Source of the DNA: Tubiluchus corallicola
Lineage: Eukaryota > Priapulida > Priapulimorpha > Priapulimorphida > Tubiluchidae
Direction of reading: 5' to 3'
Length of the DNA stretch: 64,000 bases
Assembly (NCBI GenBank): GCA_030141605.1
Contig: JAQGDQ010002366.1
Coordinates: forward strand, 743,160-807,159
A model generated the notes under the pieces. The model did not search any database, was not told the DNA's origin, and worked only from the letters and a program-made list of their open reading frames with translations. The position numbers and the translations under genes were made by a program. Of this stretch, positions 13,661-25,439 are shown piece after piece. Each line of letters opens with the position of its first letter. Position 1 is the first letter of the stretch.

Positions 13661-13678
13661 ATGAAGCATGGACATTAG
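13661..13678 (+). promoter_or_regulatory. Five-codon upstream ORF overlapping the GPCR start codon
   Basis: ATGAAGCATGGACATTAG: an upstream ATG opens a MKHGH frame that passes over the GPCR start (ATG at 13668) in another frame and stops 11 bases into the gene. If the transcript includes it, ribosomes would have to leak past it or initiate at the second ATG. Neither start context is strong. Confidence 0.4.
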
Positions 13679-14762
13679 ATTAGGCAACGACAGTGACATC
13701 AGTTCACTTCCCACTGATAACATTCACCGTCATCACGATCATCATCACCTCTCCATTGTTACTTTGTACGCAAATTGTCACGGCACAGTCCAAGACGGCA
13801 ACTGGACAACAAAGGACGTGATGTGGGGAGGTATGTACGGTTTTCTCAGTCTACTCACCTTCACTGGAAACATCATCAACATTCTAGTATTCTCCTCTAC
13901 AAAGATGCCATGTTCTGCTTTCAACACTTTCCTTTTGGGTCTTGCTGTATCCGAGGGAACCCAAGGAGGCGTCTACTTTGTGGAACTGACGGTGGCAACG
14001 TATGGACCTAAGCAATGCAATCAGAAAGCCCTCAAGTGCTTAGGTTTAATCGGTGACATGGCTACTTACACCGCAACGTGGATAACTGGTCTTATATCTG
14101 TGGTTCGGTGTTTGGCTATTGTTAAACCAATAAAGTACAGTAACAGCTACGCGAGTTCTGCTTTTGCCGTTAAGTCCATTCTGGCTTGTACTTTAATGCT
14201 TTCTGTACAGGAGGTTGCCATGTGGATTCATGTGTTTGGTCAGCGATTTGAATCGGAATTGACCGTTCTAGAGCCCATACGACAGACGTTCGGACGTTTC
14301 ATACCTATCGGTTTTGCGCTTCTTGCGACTGTCATCTCTGTAGTAAAGATGAAGAATTTACACAAAATTCGAGACACCCAGTCAGGCGAAAGAAGCCAGA
14401 ATTACGTCCTAGGTGCGCAAGGGAGGAAAGCAAAAGACGAGCAAAAGGTAATCCGGATGCTGCTAGCTTTGCTAACTGTGTTTTTTCTGACCAATGGCTA
14501 TGCTGCTATCAACATAATCTTACAGGCAACCACTGACATTGAATTCAGTCTTGTAGTGCTCTGGACAGTTCCATTAGCTTTTGGTTGTAACACCTCAGCT
14601 AATATCTTTATTTATTTTATCATGACACCACTTTATAGGAAGGTTCTTTGGCAGAAATGTCTGTTTTCCAGACGCCACCGCGTTGCTTCTGTGAAAGCAC
14701 TTTCGAAGCCAGTTCGAGTAAGTCACGTGACTTTCGATAATGGACAAGAAGCTGAACTATAA
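13668..14762 (+). CDS. Rhodopsin-class (class A) G protein-coupled receptor, orphan, single exon
   Basis: A 364-residue seven-helix receptor, expected in the plasma membrane. Helices lie at about 52-76, 84-108, 123-147, 165-190, 208-228, 260-287 and 293-318. TM1 keeps GN (67-68). Other class A landmarks are altered: the TM2 acidic residue is Glu96 (LAVSE) instead of Asp; DRY at the end of TM3 is VRC (146-148) followed by LAIVKPIKY; TM6 lacks CWxP; TM7 has NIFIY (312-316) instead of NPxxY. The extracellular N-terminus has two possible N-glycosylation sites (N7, N45) and a His-rich run HRHHDHHH (20-27); no signal peptide is needed. Cys117 and Cys124 flank the start of TM3 and I see no Cys in loop 2. 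The overall style resembles invertebrate peptide receptors (FMRFamide-receptor-like), but the ligand cannot be inferred. ATG 13668 is the first in-frame start, and a short uORF overlaps it. Confidence 0.85.
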   Translation: MDIRLGNDSDISSLPTDNIHRHHDHHHLSIVTLYANCHGTVQDGNWTTKDVMWGGMYGFLSLLTFTGNIINILVFSSTKMPCSAFNTFLLGLAVSEGTQGGVYFVELTVATYGPKQCNQKALKCLGLIGDMATYTATWITGLISVVRCLAIVKPIKYSNSYASSAFAVKSILACTLMLSVQEVAMWIHVFGQRFESELTVLEPIRQTFGRFIPIGFALLATVISVVKMKNLHKIRDTQSGERSQNYVLGAQGRKAKDEQKVIRMLLALLTVFFLTNGYAAINIILQATTDIEFSLVVLWTVPLAFGCNTSANIFIYFIMTPLYRKVLWQKCLFSRRHRVASVKALSKPVRVSHVTFDNGQEAEL

Positions 14763-15125
14763 CAACTATAGCTGGTATCTTTTCAGTTCAAAATCCGACT
14801 GCCCTCATGTTAACGCAGGTTTGAATATATTTTTTGCATATCAAGTGACTTGATAGGTCTAGCTCATAGTAATTTATAAAGTATTGTAAATTGATTATAA
14901 AACATGATTTAGTCAAAGATGACTTTATTGATCATGCAAGGAATTATATAAATACAAATTCACAAATGCACGACATGTATATGAATGGTATATTACTCGG
15001 TAAGCTCCACATTCGAGGAAGAAAAAACTTGCTCCTTTACACTTTGTTCTCTCCACGCCAGGATGCGCATAAAGCTAAGATACCTATTCCCCTTCCAAAC
15101 TATCTTGCCTTTTGCCACCATTTTT
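14763..15125. other. 3' flank of the GPCR gene
   Basis: AT-rich sequence following the stop codon, presumably 3' UTR and spacer. No gene is recognised. Confidence 0.4.
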
Positions 15126-15424
15126 ACTTCTTTCCAGGTCCTCCACCCTATACTTCTCAGTCTGCTTTGCCACTGCTTTGACTTCTTTCCAAGTCCTCCA
15201 CTCTATACTTAGTCTGATTTGCCACTGCTTTGACTTCTTTCCAAGTCCTCCACCGTATACTTCTCAGTCTGCTTTGCCACTGCTTTGACTTCTTTCCAAG
15301 TCCTCCACTCTATACTTCTCAGTCTGCTTTGCCACTGCTTTGACTTCTTTCCAAGTCCTCCACTCTATACTTCTCAGTCTGCTTTGCCACTGCTTTGACT
15401 TCTTTCCAAGTCCTCCACTCTGTC
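15126..15424. repeat. 55-bp minisatellite, about 5.4 copies
   Basis: The unit is CTTCTTTCCAAGTCCTCCAC plus TCTATACTTCTCAGTCTGC plus TTTGCCACTGCTTTGA, repeated five times with few substitutions and one short deletion (copy 2). The unit length is not a multiple of three, so successive copies on the minus strand read in rotating frames. The unit derives from the end of the LINE ORF next to it. Confidence 0.9.
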
Positions 15425-15665
15425 TTTCTCAACCTACCGCTTTTCTTCTTCATATTTTTCCCCTCCCCACTTTCTCTTGTGAGGCCCGGTGTCCACCCAA
15501 TCGCCGTCTCACACTCGTCTGCACTTTCCCTCAGCAGCAATCCATCTTCTAAGATCGTCACTTACTACGATCACTGGTGCCCTGTCCGCCACCTCCCGGT
15601 CAGTCACCCAATCCTGCCATCTAATCCTGAGTATCCGTCCCAGGTACTTGGAAGGACAGAACAGA
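15126..15665 (-). mobile_element. LINE ORF2 C-terminal fragment with internal minisatellite
   Basis: On the minus strand 15660-15540 encodes YLGRILRIRWQDWVTDREVA and then VSDDLRR. This is the post-RT 'RILRIRWQDHVTNEEVL...' segment of a widespread LINE type with the '...WxGHVLR...WTPG...RGRPK.TW' tail. After a stop and frame change, a GWTPGLTRES-like piece and a WRTWKEVKAVAK piece follow, which are the last conserved segments of that ORF. The WKEVKAVAK segment then passes into the 55-bp tandem array at 15126-15424. The RT core is absent, so the copy is 5'-truncated. Confidence 0.6.
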
Positions 15666-15699
15666 CTGAAAATTTAAACAAGCTAACTCTGCTGCTATG

Positions 15700-17867
15700 C
15701 TCGCGTGGCACGTTCGTCTGCTGTTATGTTCGTTGGGGGAAATCCTTGCTTTATATGTGAGCTAGAACAAGCACTAGAAAACAAACTTATGGTGCTCACT
15801 GTATCATAATTTCTTCAGATTGGTACATTTCTATAAAGCATATTGTATCTCACGCCCACATCGTGAAACTGAAGATTTCAAAACAATTAATCACCCATTT
15901 TGACTGATGCCATTAATGAGGTTTATTAATCATCGTCTGGGTGGTTACACCATTGCGACATACGCGACATGTTATTTAAAACCTACTTGCGTGTTAGATG
16001 TCATTGATTGTCATTGTATTGAATGTCTCACACGTTCTACTAAACCATCTGTACAGTGATTATTTACCCCATCGGTGTATGTACAGTGTGAAACCACAAC
16101 AGACATTTATTATTATTCAATACTAATGTATTTCAGTCCCGTAGTGTGGTATAAGGCAATGTTTGCACGTTTTTTATTAAGCTATTTACAAATGTGAAAG
16201 TGAGATAAACTTGAGACAGAGCAAACCTAGACAATGGCAAAACTCAATCCAACCAAACCTAACCAGACCCACAAACCGTGACCAACCCTATGTTAGCCTG
16301 TTACATAATGCATCATTTTTGCTACTCGCCTGCGGAGTAACTTATAAAAAGGTCTATTTCGCCGTGACATTGTCGTTGTTTGTTATATAGTTGCATAGTA
16401 ACGTAAAATCTGTTACATAATAACAATGATTGGATTTGGTACATGGTGCAGCATTTTTTCTTAAATAATGTTGTATTGTTACATAATGACGTTTTTTTTG
16501 CATAAAGAACATGAACAAATGGGTTAATGGGGGCTGGTTCTGTTAGTAGCCTCTCCAAAGTTTATTACTGTGTGTATTCTGTGTTTATTGTAAGGTAAAA
16601 GATTAAGCGTTGGGGGAAGAGTGCAAAAAGTCAAAAGTAGCTTCATTAGATTAAGCTAAAAGTTTGTATAAATTATTTTCGGCACAAAAGGAAGTCTGCC
16701 AAACGCGCCAATAAAACCCTCAGCGAAGATAATAGCAGTTTAATACGTTGATGTAGCATATTCGTTTAAAATGGTAATAATTATTTCTTAATTATCCTAG
16801 ATTAGTAGGATGTACGATACATACAGTGTGTACGATGTGAATCGGCACTCCATTGTCGCCAAATTTGCACGGTTTCTTTAAAATATATGTTGTAACGATT
16901 GCACATTGCTGTAAATGCCCATGGTTTGCCAATTCTCCACTTTAATTACATTCGATTGATCCTATTTCGACATATCCATATTCCTATGCAGTTGGATCCA
17001 TTCACATAGCATTGTAATAACAACTGGTAATTAAAGGCGGGCTTTACAAAGGTCTGGGTACGTCGGTAGCAGCTTAATTAGTAGGCAACACGATGTGTCA
17101 ACTACAGGTCATAAAGAGAAACGCGATACCTAAAACAAAGTTTAATATAAGTTTAACTGTTAAATTAAACAACCAGTAACTTAAGCGTAGAATATAACTT
17201 TGTATCAACAATATTCTTTGTTGATCTTAAAAAGTTGATTTTAATCTCCGACCGTATAGCACGATTTTCTCAAAGAAAATATTTTTGAACATGAAAAAAG
17301 CGAGAAACTAAAAACCGCTTTTTCCTGCCGCTCTTTTAAAAAATTAATCTAATCTAATCTTTTAATCACAAATATCTAGCAACTTTCGGTGTTTTTATGC
17401 GTTGATGTACCTCACCATTCACCAGCAGACATTCAAATAAATAACAAGTTAGGCTTAAATCCCTCACTTAGTTGGGCTTGATGAAAATACGCTAATTTTC
17501 GTTCTTGTCAAAGAAGAAAAAACACTTTGGAAAATAACGACTATTGGTAGCCAATGCGAAGTTAGACTCGGATAACGCAAGTCGATTGAAAAACCAATAT
17601 TGGACCTTCAATATCCTATCACATTGTTACGCCACTGTAGGGGAACAACATATTAACCTTATATTCCCAAAGGACGCTTTGTTAGTTATATTAGCTACAT
17701 TTCAATTAGAGTAATGAATTCTGTGAAGTGCTGTTGCAGCACGTTAATACGCATCATACGATGCACTACACAGACAAATTATAGTTTAGTAACCTGATCG
17801 AACGTTAGTCAGAGCGGTCAGAGTTTATTTACATTATAAAACACGAGTTACGAGACTCACAATAACT
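15700..17867. other. Gene-free stretch
   Basis: No exon recognised. About 16225-16320 is related to 4740-4836 (shared AACCCTAT(A/G)TTAGC and TGTT(G/A)CATAATGCAT blocks), so it is another copy of that dispersed family. TTACATAATG-type motifs recur between 16300 and 16500. Remaining sequence is unremarkable. Confidence 0.4.
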
Positions 17868-18645
17868 CAGTTTTGAAGAATTCCTACTACATGCATCAAC
17901 TAAATTTTCGCAGTTATATATCTAAGAAAATTATTAAAAGTAACATAATCTTTGGATTAATTAGTAGGACCATAACTTCAGGAAGAGATGAGATAATTCG
18001 CCTACTATACAAAACTCTTGTTCGTCCTCATCTCGAATACGTCAGTCAGGTATGGGATCCTTACTATCTCAAGAGACATCCGGGCTCCCGAACAAGTACA
18101 AGCACGAGCTGTGGACATGATCATAGGTCTTGAAGGATTCTCATGCTCTCAAAAACTGCAAAAACAAGACCTGTATCGACTTTCTGCAAGAAAACGTAGG
18201 GGAGATTTATTGAAATGTTGAAGATTCTTAAGCGATTTACTGGCATCAATGCAAAGCAGTTTTTTACATCTAATAGAAGCATTACACGTGGGCACGGTGT
18301 TAAATTGTTCAAGCATATGGTCAATACTGAAAGGTATCGGCATAGTTTTCCACAAGCTGAAGCGATAATGTGGAACTCGTTACTGCAATTATTAGTAAGC
18401 GCAAACAATGTAAATAATTTTAAACATAAACTTGATGTAGAACTCCGTGCGAGAAACCTATTTTAATACCAGTTTGGTATATTACGAGGAGAGTAAACCA
18501 ACAACGCATAACTGGAAAAGGTTGTTCTTTAGCTAGCTACTCAGTGGATGAGAGATTGATCCAAGACACAGAAATCAAAGCTTGCTCACCGTGAAGGTGA
18601 CTTGTTATTAATAATAATAATAATGATAATAATAATAATAATAAT
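17868..18645 (+). mobile_element. 5'-truncated LINE (CR1-like), RT thumb to 3' tail
   Basis: Three consecutive frames encode the last part of a non-LTR retrotransposon RT: SGRDEIIRLLYKTLVRPHLE then YVSQVWDPYYLKR (from 17979), a shifted piece with GLEGFSCSQKLQKQDLYRLS (18145-18204), and LKILKRFTGINAKQFF with RGHGVKLFK and a terminal FKHKLDVELRARNLF (18215-18466). At least two frameshifts separate them, so the copy is dead. After the stop comes about 140 bp of 3' UTR and an ATA/TAA-rich tail (18607-18645), typical for this class. A diverged second copy of the 3' UTR start lies near 19795-19855. Confidence 0.7.
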
Positions 18646-21600
18646 GTTGAATACACTAATTCTTAGCAGAATCAATTCGCACCACTTAATTAAGAATCAC
18701 CTATAATTGAAATTTTATACATGTAGTTAATTAACAATTTCTTAACTTTCACATGTAATAGCAATCCACGGATCGGGAAAATTTTAATATCAATGAGCAA
18801 GCGAGGGCCCACCTCGCAATGGCCAATCAAGTGCTTTTTTTATATTCTCAACTAACGAGTTGATGAAAGCTACTCGTAAACACACCTGGAGAATGTATTG
18901 AAATATACTGCGAAATCTAACGTCGACTGTGCATTATTAGTATTATTTTTATTTTTTCTGCCCCACAAGATTTCTGCAAATAATTTTTTAGCAGTAAAGC
19001 ACAGACATTATGATAGTGAAACGTTGTGCTTGGGCACTTCATGCAGACGTATGTCTACAAAGATTAAAAACAGATTTATTATAAGTTTCTCCAGGCCAAA
19101 AAGACTTAAGTGCCCGTTTATCAGACCTGCGTTATGCGTTTTTTATACAGTATTTGCTATTCATTTTCGGCAGGTGGAAGGCGTATACCGAATGCCAGCT
19201 AAATACAACCTTATACAATCAGGGCAATTTATGAGTGAGTAAAAAGCTTATTTAACAAAGACGAGAGTATTCAATATTGATGTAGCAACTAGCACTACCA
19301 TTAATGCACAGGCTAAAAAAGCCACATGTAGCCCAAACAGAGTTCACCAGAACAAAATACCGAAAATAAATGAACTAGCATTTTAGACTCTCAAATTTTA
19401 TTGTACAAATTTTCATAAAATCAATCGTCTACATGACAAACTAACAATATTTAACAAAGTTTGCTGACAAAAATAAACAATAGTGGTAATATGATTGCAG
19501 AGAGTAACACTATCAGATTTACAACGACAGGTGACCCTGACAGGTGCATTTAAAAGCAACAGTAAGTAAGTAAACCACAGAATAGCAATATACTACACAT
19601 TATATGCACTATATTGTTATTCTGTGCAGCTAACATAATTTTTAGCCAAGTTAGCCATGAACTTTATGGTAGATCAGGTGTGAATTCCCCCAATATTTAG
19701 TCATTTAAAAGCAACAGTACGTAATAATAAGCCACAAAATAGCAATATATTACACAATACAATTATGGGGTATTCTGGGAGAAGTAATGAATACTACTTG
19801 GTATGTTAGGAAGAGAGTAAATCAACAACGAACAACTGGACAAGATATTAAATTGAGCTAATGCAAATTTCATACACTCATAGACACGCTAAATTTGCAA
19901 ATAAAATTACAAGGCAGGTCAGTATGTCTGTATGATGAGTTAACACAATAAGGTATAATTAACTAAAGTACACTTTTCGCATTTTTGTATGGTCTTGTTC
20001 ATAAAGAACAGAAAACTGACACACAGGTTGTAAATTTGTATTTAAAAACTATTTTACTAAACGCAGGTAAAGGTGGGTGCACATCTTGCATTAATAAAAC
20101 CAGTTCGACAATATAATTTGCTAGTATCTTTCAGTGAATACAAATGTAAAGTCACCATGGTAACAACAGATTCAAGAAAATACTATTACAGCAAGGCAAC
20201 ACATTATCATTATATTGTGATCTGTCTGGCAAGTAAACTATTAGGTAATATAATAACAATGTACTGATATTTAGCCAGATGTCAAGCAGCAAATATGCAG
20301 AGCTGACCAGCTCTACGAGTATGTGGATAGCACAGCCATCAAGATTAACCAGATAATCACAGCACTGTCACTGTAGCAAAATATATAGCATAGCATGCAA
20401 AGCAGTTCTTTCTAGTAATGCTTCTGTGTAATAAATTGATGGTAAGCTGAAAATGCAGGTGCCTATAAAGAAGAAACTTATAATTTTAATCTGTTTAAAC
20501 TTTAAACATTAAAGCACGGATTGACAAAAAGCTGATGTTTCACACTTCAAGCTTACACACATTGCAACCATTAATAGCAGAATAACAGCCATGAATCGTT
20601 AAACTTTAAAATCGAATTTACAAAGCCATCATCACTTTTGTCAAGCACTGCAATGGAGAATATCATCATTACATGGTTACTAAGCAATATGCAATATGTT
20701 CTTGCATCAACAAATGACAATCTGCCACTACCACATTTAACAAGCCAAACTGACAAAGACATTCTCCTGCTGACAAATGAAAACAGTTAACATAAGATGA
20801 AATGAGTTCTGCATTTAATAATGCCAAACTCAACTAATAATAATAATAATATGACAAGTCAAATGTTACAAATTTATATAAAATATTAAAATTTGCCTGA
20901 CTGACTCCAGCATTTTGAACAAAATTATAGATATGAAATTAATTATAAGATATCAGATTAAGTCTTTAAAATACTTTAATACATATAAAAAATCCCTGCA
21001 GTTTCCGGAAGAAGACAAATTTACAAATTCTCATACTTCAGTGCAAATTTACCAGTTCTGCAAAGCTAGATCACAGTGATATTTAACTTGAATGCCCACA
21101 ACTATGCATCTGACGAAAATTCTGGCTAAATCATTGCTTATAAAGAAGTGTACAGGTACAGTATTAATATATCTACTCTTTACATATATTTATTGTACTA
21201 TATCAGTCGTAGTAGTATATCTACCGTAAACACTTAATGCTGGTGTTGCAATTGCTGTACTTAAAAGTAACGTATAAATAAAAGTAACATGGAAATTATT
21301 TACAAATTTAATATTCAAAATTTGTAAGATAGCGAAATTGTTTACGAAGAAAAAACCTGTACTGTCGTCACTATCTCTGTGTATTTGTAAAGCAGATTAC
21401 ACGAATTTCTCCACATTTTCTTAGTTATACAATGTACATGTCAATACTGAAAGGTTCAGCAGAAAGATTGACACAATATTATCACGATAGTGGACTGAAC
21501 AGATGAGTTCTGTACATATAGAATTTGTCATCATTAGGTTACTATTTAGACTACAATCAATCACGAACCCAGAGAGGGTAATTGGTAAATAACTGGTGAA

Positions 21601-22592
21601 CCTAGGCAAAGAACAGTGCTCAGCAACTAAATGTTAGTTGGAGGAAACATGTATCAATACAGAAGTTACAGAACCATAGGAATCAGGAAAAAAGTTAAAG
21701 CTTAAAAATTTATAGTGATTGAAATACGAAACAACACAAAAAACTGTACAATAAATTATTTCTCCTGGTGACATTTACACAAATTAATATGGGAAAATTT
21801 TTCAACAGTTTGATTCTCAGAAAATAACTCCAGTTAGTTGAAAATCTCCAGTTTATGCAGACTTAACTGTTTAGAATTTCACTGGAGTGACTGTTTGTAT
21901 GTTTGTATTTTGATTTGTGTCATACGATTTTCATTACGTACTATTACAGAGTTACCATCTGTTTTTACATTTAAGTTTTAATTTTGAGTAAATCCTTTTC
22001 TTTCAAACGGCTGATTGTCATGTTATACAGTATTATATTCTTTCATACTCTAATCACAAAATCTCTGAGTGTACAATTTCTTTTAATCTCTATCATTGAC
22101 AGCATTTCACTAGTATTTTAAATTTGTACCTTAATTTTAAATTCACTGCCAACTTTATTATATTGTAACGTGTGATGAAACGTAGTGTATTGCTTGTGAG
22201 AAATAAATTATTACTATTAAGATACTGTTCATAATACTGATATTCAACTGCACATCATAAATTCTGTAATTATTAAACTGTCTGCATATTTACACCATTT
22301 CATCTTTACTTACTCAACTAATTAGTGCAAAGCCATCCCAAATCCATAGTTACAGTACTACAGCACTACAGCCAGGGGCGGATTATGACCTTTTGGGGTC
22401 CCTAGACTTAGGAAATTATAAGGCCCCTCAGACGGAGCTACCCGCTAACTACAGCAATAGAGACAGTATTCAACTGACAATAATTAATTTTAAAACATGT
22501 AGCACCATGGTTAAAACGCAGGCACCTGCCGATGTACTTTTCGCTATACCTAGTCTGAGACATGCATGCCCACTGAGATCAGGAAAACATGT
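18646..22592. other. Spacer and probable ETFRF1 3' region, with repeats
   Basis: No coding exon recognised. 19545-19605 and 19702-19762 are diverged direct repeats (shared CATTTAAAAGCAACAGTA and ATAGCAATATA(C/T)TACACA). 19795-19855 resembles the LINE 3' UTR at 18470-18530 (GAGAGTAAA(C/T)CAACAACG). A 114-codon frame at 18898 has a hydrophobic start but no ATG. The block near 22374 (CAGGGGCGGATTATGACC) looks like a hAT-type terminus, without a visible partner. Confidence 0.4.
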
Positions 22593-24176
22593 TCATGCAT
22601 CACTGTAATACCGTTTCTTCATAGCGCGATATTTACGCAACTTGTACAGAGCTTCTAGTTCTTTCACTACATATTCACCACGCATAATCAACAGCTCGAT
22701 TTGCTCAGGATCTTTAACATCTTTGTTTTTTGTAAAAGCTGCTTTTAGTCGTTCGTGAAAATATTCGGCACCTTTCGGATAATCTCGTCCGAGATAATGT
22801 AACTGAAATTATACAAAAATTTTAATAGAAAAGAACAGGTTATTTTATGGTTCTGCCTGATCTTTTCCATTTTACTATAAGGTATCAGGAAAATATGAAT
22901 GTAAAATCAATTTTAAGAGAAAGAAATACAGCAAGAAAAAATCAGACCATTTGAACAAACTGGTCACTCCATGAAACATGCCTTGCCTTTTTAATCCATT
23001 TATACAGTGGCTTAAAATAATTTCCTAAAATAGCCATCTATTACAACTGTTTAATGAGCAATAAAATTTTTTACACTTCCAGCCAATGATGATAAGTGTG
23101 AAAAGGTCAAAGTGAACTAGACAATACATTTGTGTACACATGACAACGCCTCGCAGCAGATGCTATTGTGATAGTAACAGCTTTAACAGCTAGCTAGAAG
23201 ATGATCTAGTTCATTTTTCTTGTTCCCCAAACAAGATCCTGCTAATAAATCATTCTACACAGAGACTGATGCATAACTGATGCAAGAGACGGCTTTGCTT
23301 TACACACATGTCACGTGACGATTGTAGCTAAGACGCGTTGCTGTGGTACACTTAATCTTTAACCTACAGCAACGGTGTGCGCTCGATGAAATTGTGAAAA
23401 GCCTTATTCTATTTGCAATTTGTAATTCTATTTCTAATAGCAACAGCAGATGCAATGACGTTAAGTAAATGCATATATTGACGATACATGCATTTGTCGC
23501 ATTTCCAGATATTTTGTGCCAGAAACCAGTTAGCAGTGCAAAAGCATTAATCTATTGGCCACCAATGATATTTCTTCAAAATCAAACATTAGCAAGCTGA
23601 CATTGTATCTGGCCGAAGTGTTGAGGCATGTTTGAATGTGAATGCACACTGCCTCAACAATCCAGATGAAATCAGTATGGTGAATGAAATCTAAGATTAA
23701 AGCTGACGGTTGGCCACCTATTCATAGACTAGCTTTCACGCAGCTTTAATTGCTAATATTCACTAAGCAGTGAGCAAACAGTCACTTTGGTCACTCCGGA
23801 TCTTTCCTTGCCATATAAATCAAGATTTATTTAAAAAACCTCATCGTCTTCTTCCAAAGAAAGGAATTTTTTTAATATTTTAGGCAGGCTTTTCTGGCAG
23901 CTTTAACATCATAATGCTAATTTCTAACAATTATTCAACAACAATCAATTTTAATGAGCTGTAGACATTAAACAAACAGAACACAACATAAATGCTTCTA
24001 TATACGTTAACACAGTACCTAAATATGACATATTGTAAAGTTCATGTTACCACTTACATCACACTAGTAGTCATAGCAGAAAATGTTATTTAAAATATGC
24101 ATGGTAAAATTTTACATACATTTTTATAAAGCTGGATAACTCGACTACGAAGACTAGCATGAATTTGTGACGACAT
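22593..24176 (-). CDS. ETFRF1: ETFRF1 / LYRM5, electron transfer flavoprotein regulatory factor, LYR family
   Basis: Two coding exons on the minus strand: 24176-24120 (19 codons, donor GTATGT) and 22802-22593 (acceptor ATTTCAG, stop TGA). They join in phase 0 to an 88-residue protein, the usual length of the family. The N-terminal LYR-type motif is [15 protein letters not shown], interrupted by the intron after Asn19. Further family blocks are [26 protein letters not shown] and the C-terminal [15 protein letters not shown]. Known family role: a mitochondrial-matrix LYR protein that binds electron transfer flavoprotein and regulates it by dislodging its FAD. The same region in human has ETFRF1 next to DNAI7/CASC1 in head-to-head orientation; here DNAI7 starts 5.4 kb away on the other strand. 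Start: the only ATG in frame before the LYR motif. Confidence 0.93.
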
Positions 24177-25061
24177 TTTTGTGCTGTTTTCACCTTAATG
24201 TGCCGTGTTGGATATGCATAAACCTAGTTTTAACCTGCAAAAACACAATAACACGAAAAAATCTTCAAAAGTTTGATTTAAGAATCGCCACGATAATTAA
24301 CTATAAAAAGAAAGAAACCAATGCTCCTTGATCATAACTAATTCCCAGCAATTAGCCTAATCCAGTTTAACCCAATTAGCACATGCAATGGTAGCTGGAA
24401 CAAACTGAACTAATCACCACAAAAACATTATGAGAGTATTCAAAGTCCTTCAGATTGTTAAAAAGATTTCTGATGTACACATGTTTTCTGATGTATACAC
24501 CATCCTTTATATACAGCTTGCTAAAATATCTAGCGTAATCTAGAATTACGACATTTTTCGTGTCAATGAAATGACCAGTATCCCAAAAGTGTTGGGCCAA
24601 CTCTTTAGCTGCCTCACTACACTAGCATTAGGATGAAACAATAAGTAGGATTTCACCAATTTTTATCATTTATAATAGTTATTCAGAAATTATATGCTTA
24701 ATAAATGTTATCTCTTCACTTAAGCTATCCTCAGAACTGCAATAACAAAGAATTACCGAATCTCAAGATTAAAAGAAGAAAAAACACAGACATGCAGGAC
24801 AGATATCAATTATGTATGCATACAATCTCACACATACAACTTAATACACATTCATTTGTTCACACACTCACATACAATGTAATCAATTATCAGTTCTCTC
24901 ATGCACACATATTGTATAAATACTCATTCAAATGAACAACACACACACACAAAACTTCATGCACAAACACTTACTCATACAGCCACCCACAATGAATGTA
25001 ATCAGTGATCCTGTCATGCACAACTCATACTCTTTATTGTAATTATGTGAGTGTGTACTAA

Positions 25062-25101
<40 letters not shown>

Positions 25102-25439
25102 TCAATGTTTTTCAAAGATATGAATCGAATTAGCAAGTTTTAAGCTGTTGGATAGTAAATTTCAAGTTTTTGGTCCAATATTAGAAATGAATTGTTTTAC
25201 AACAACGGTTCTTAGCTGAATACTCTATTAATTAAATCGAGTATTATATACTTTATTATTTATTTAAACCGGATTGTCAAAAAAGTTGGAAGTGAGTTTT
25301 AAACATAAAAATTGAAACCTTACTAATATAATATATATATTATACTATAAAAATAATATACTAAATCATCAAATTTTAAAATTTTACAGTTTAAAAAGTG
25401 GGAGTTATTAACTTCTGCATGTTTGGGCAAATTATATAA
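24177..25439. other. Left part of the ETFRF1-DNAI7 spacer
   Basis: It should contain the ETFRF1 5' UTR and promoter. A minus-strand 74-codon frame (24600-24376) reads AQHFWDTGHFIDTKNVVILD and is open but unrecognised. A (TA)n tract occupies about 25064-25099. Confidence 0.4.

Noticed and set aside
18898-19242. 114-codon open frame with a hydrophobic, signal-peptide-like start
   Set aside because: It begins with TTG, not ATG, resembles no family and lies in AT-rich spacer without splice support.
22374-22440. hAT-like terminus CAGGGGCGGATTATGACC followed by GGGGTCCCTAG and GGCCCCTC
   Set aside because: Composition fits a hAT left end, but no matching inverted end or 8-bp duplication was found before ETFRF1 exon 2.
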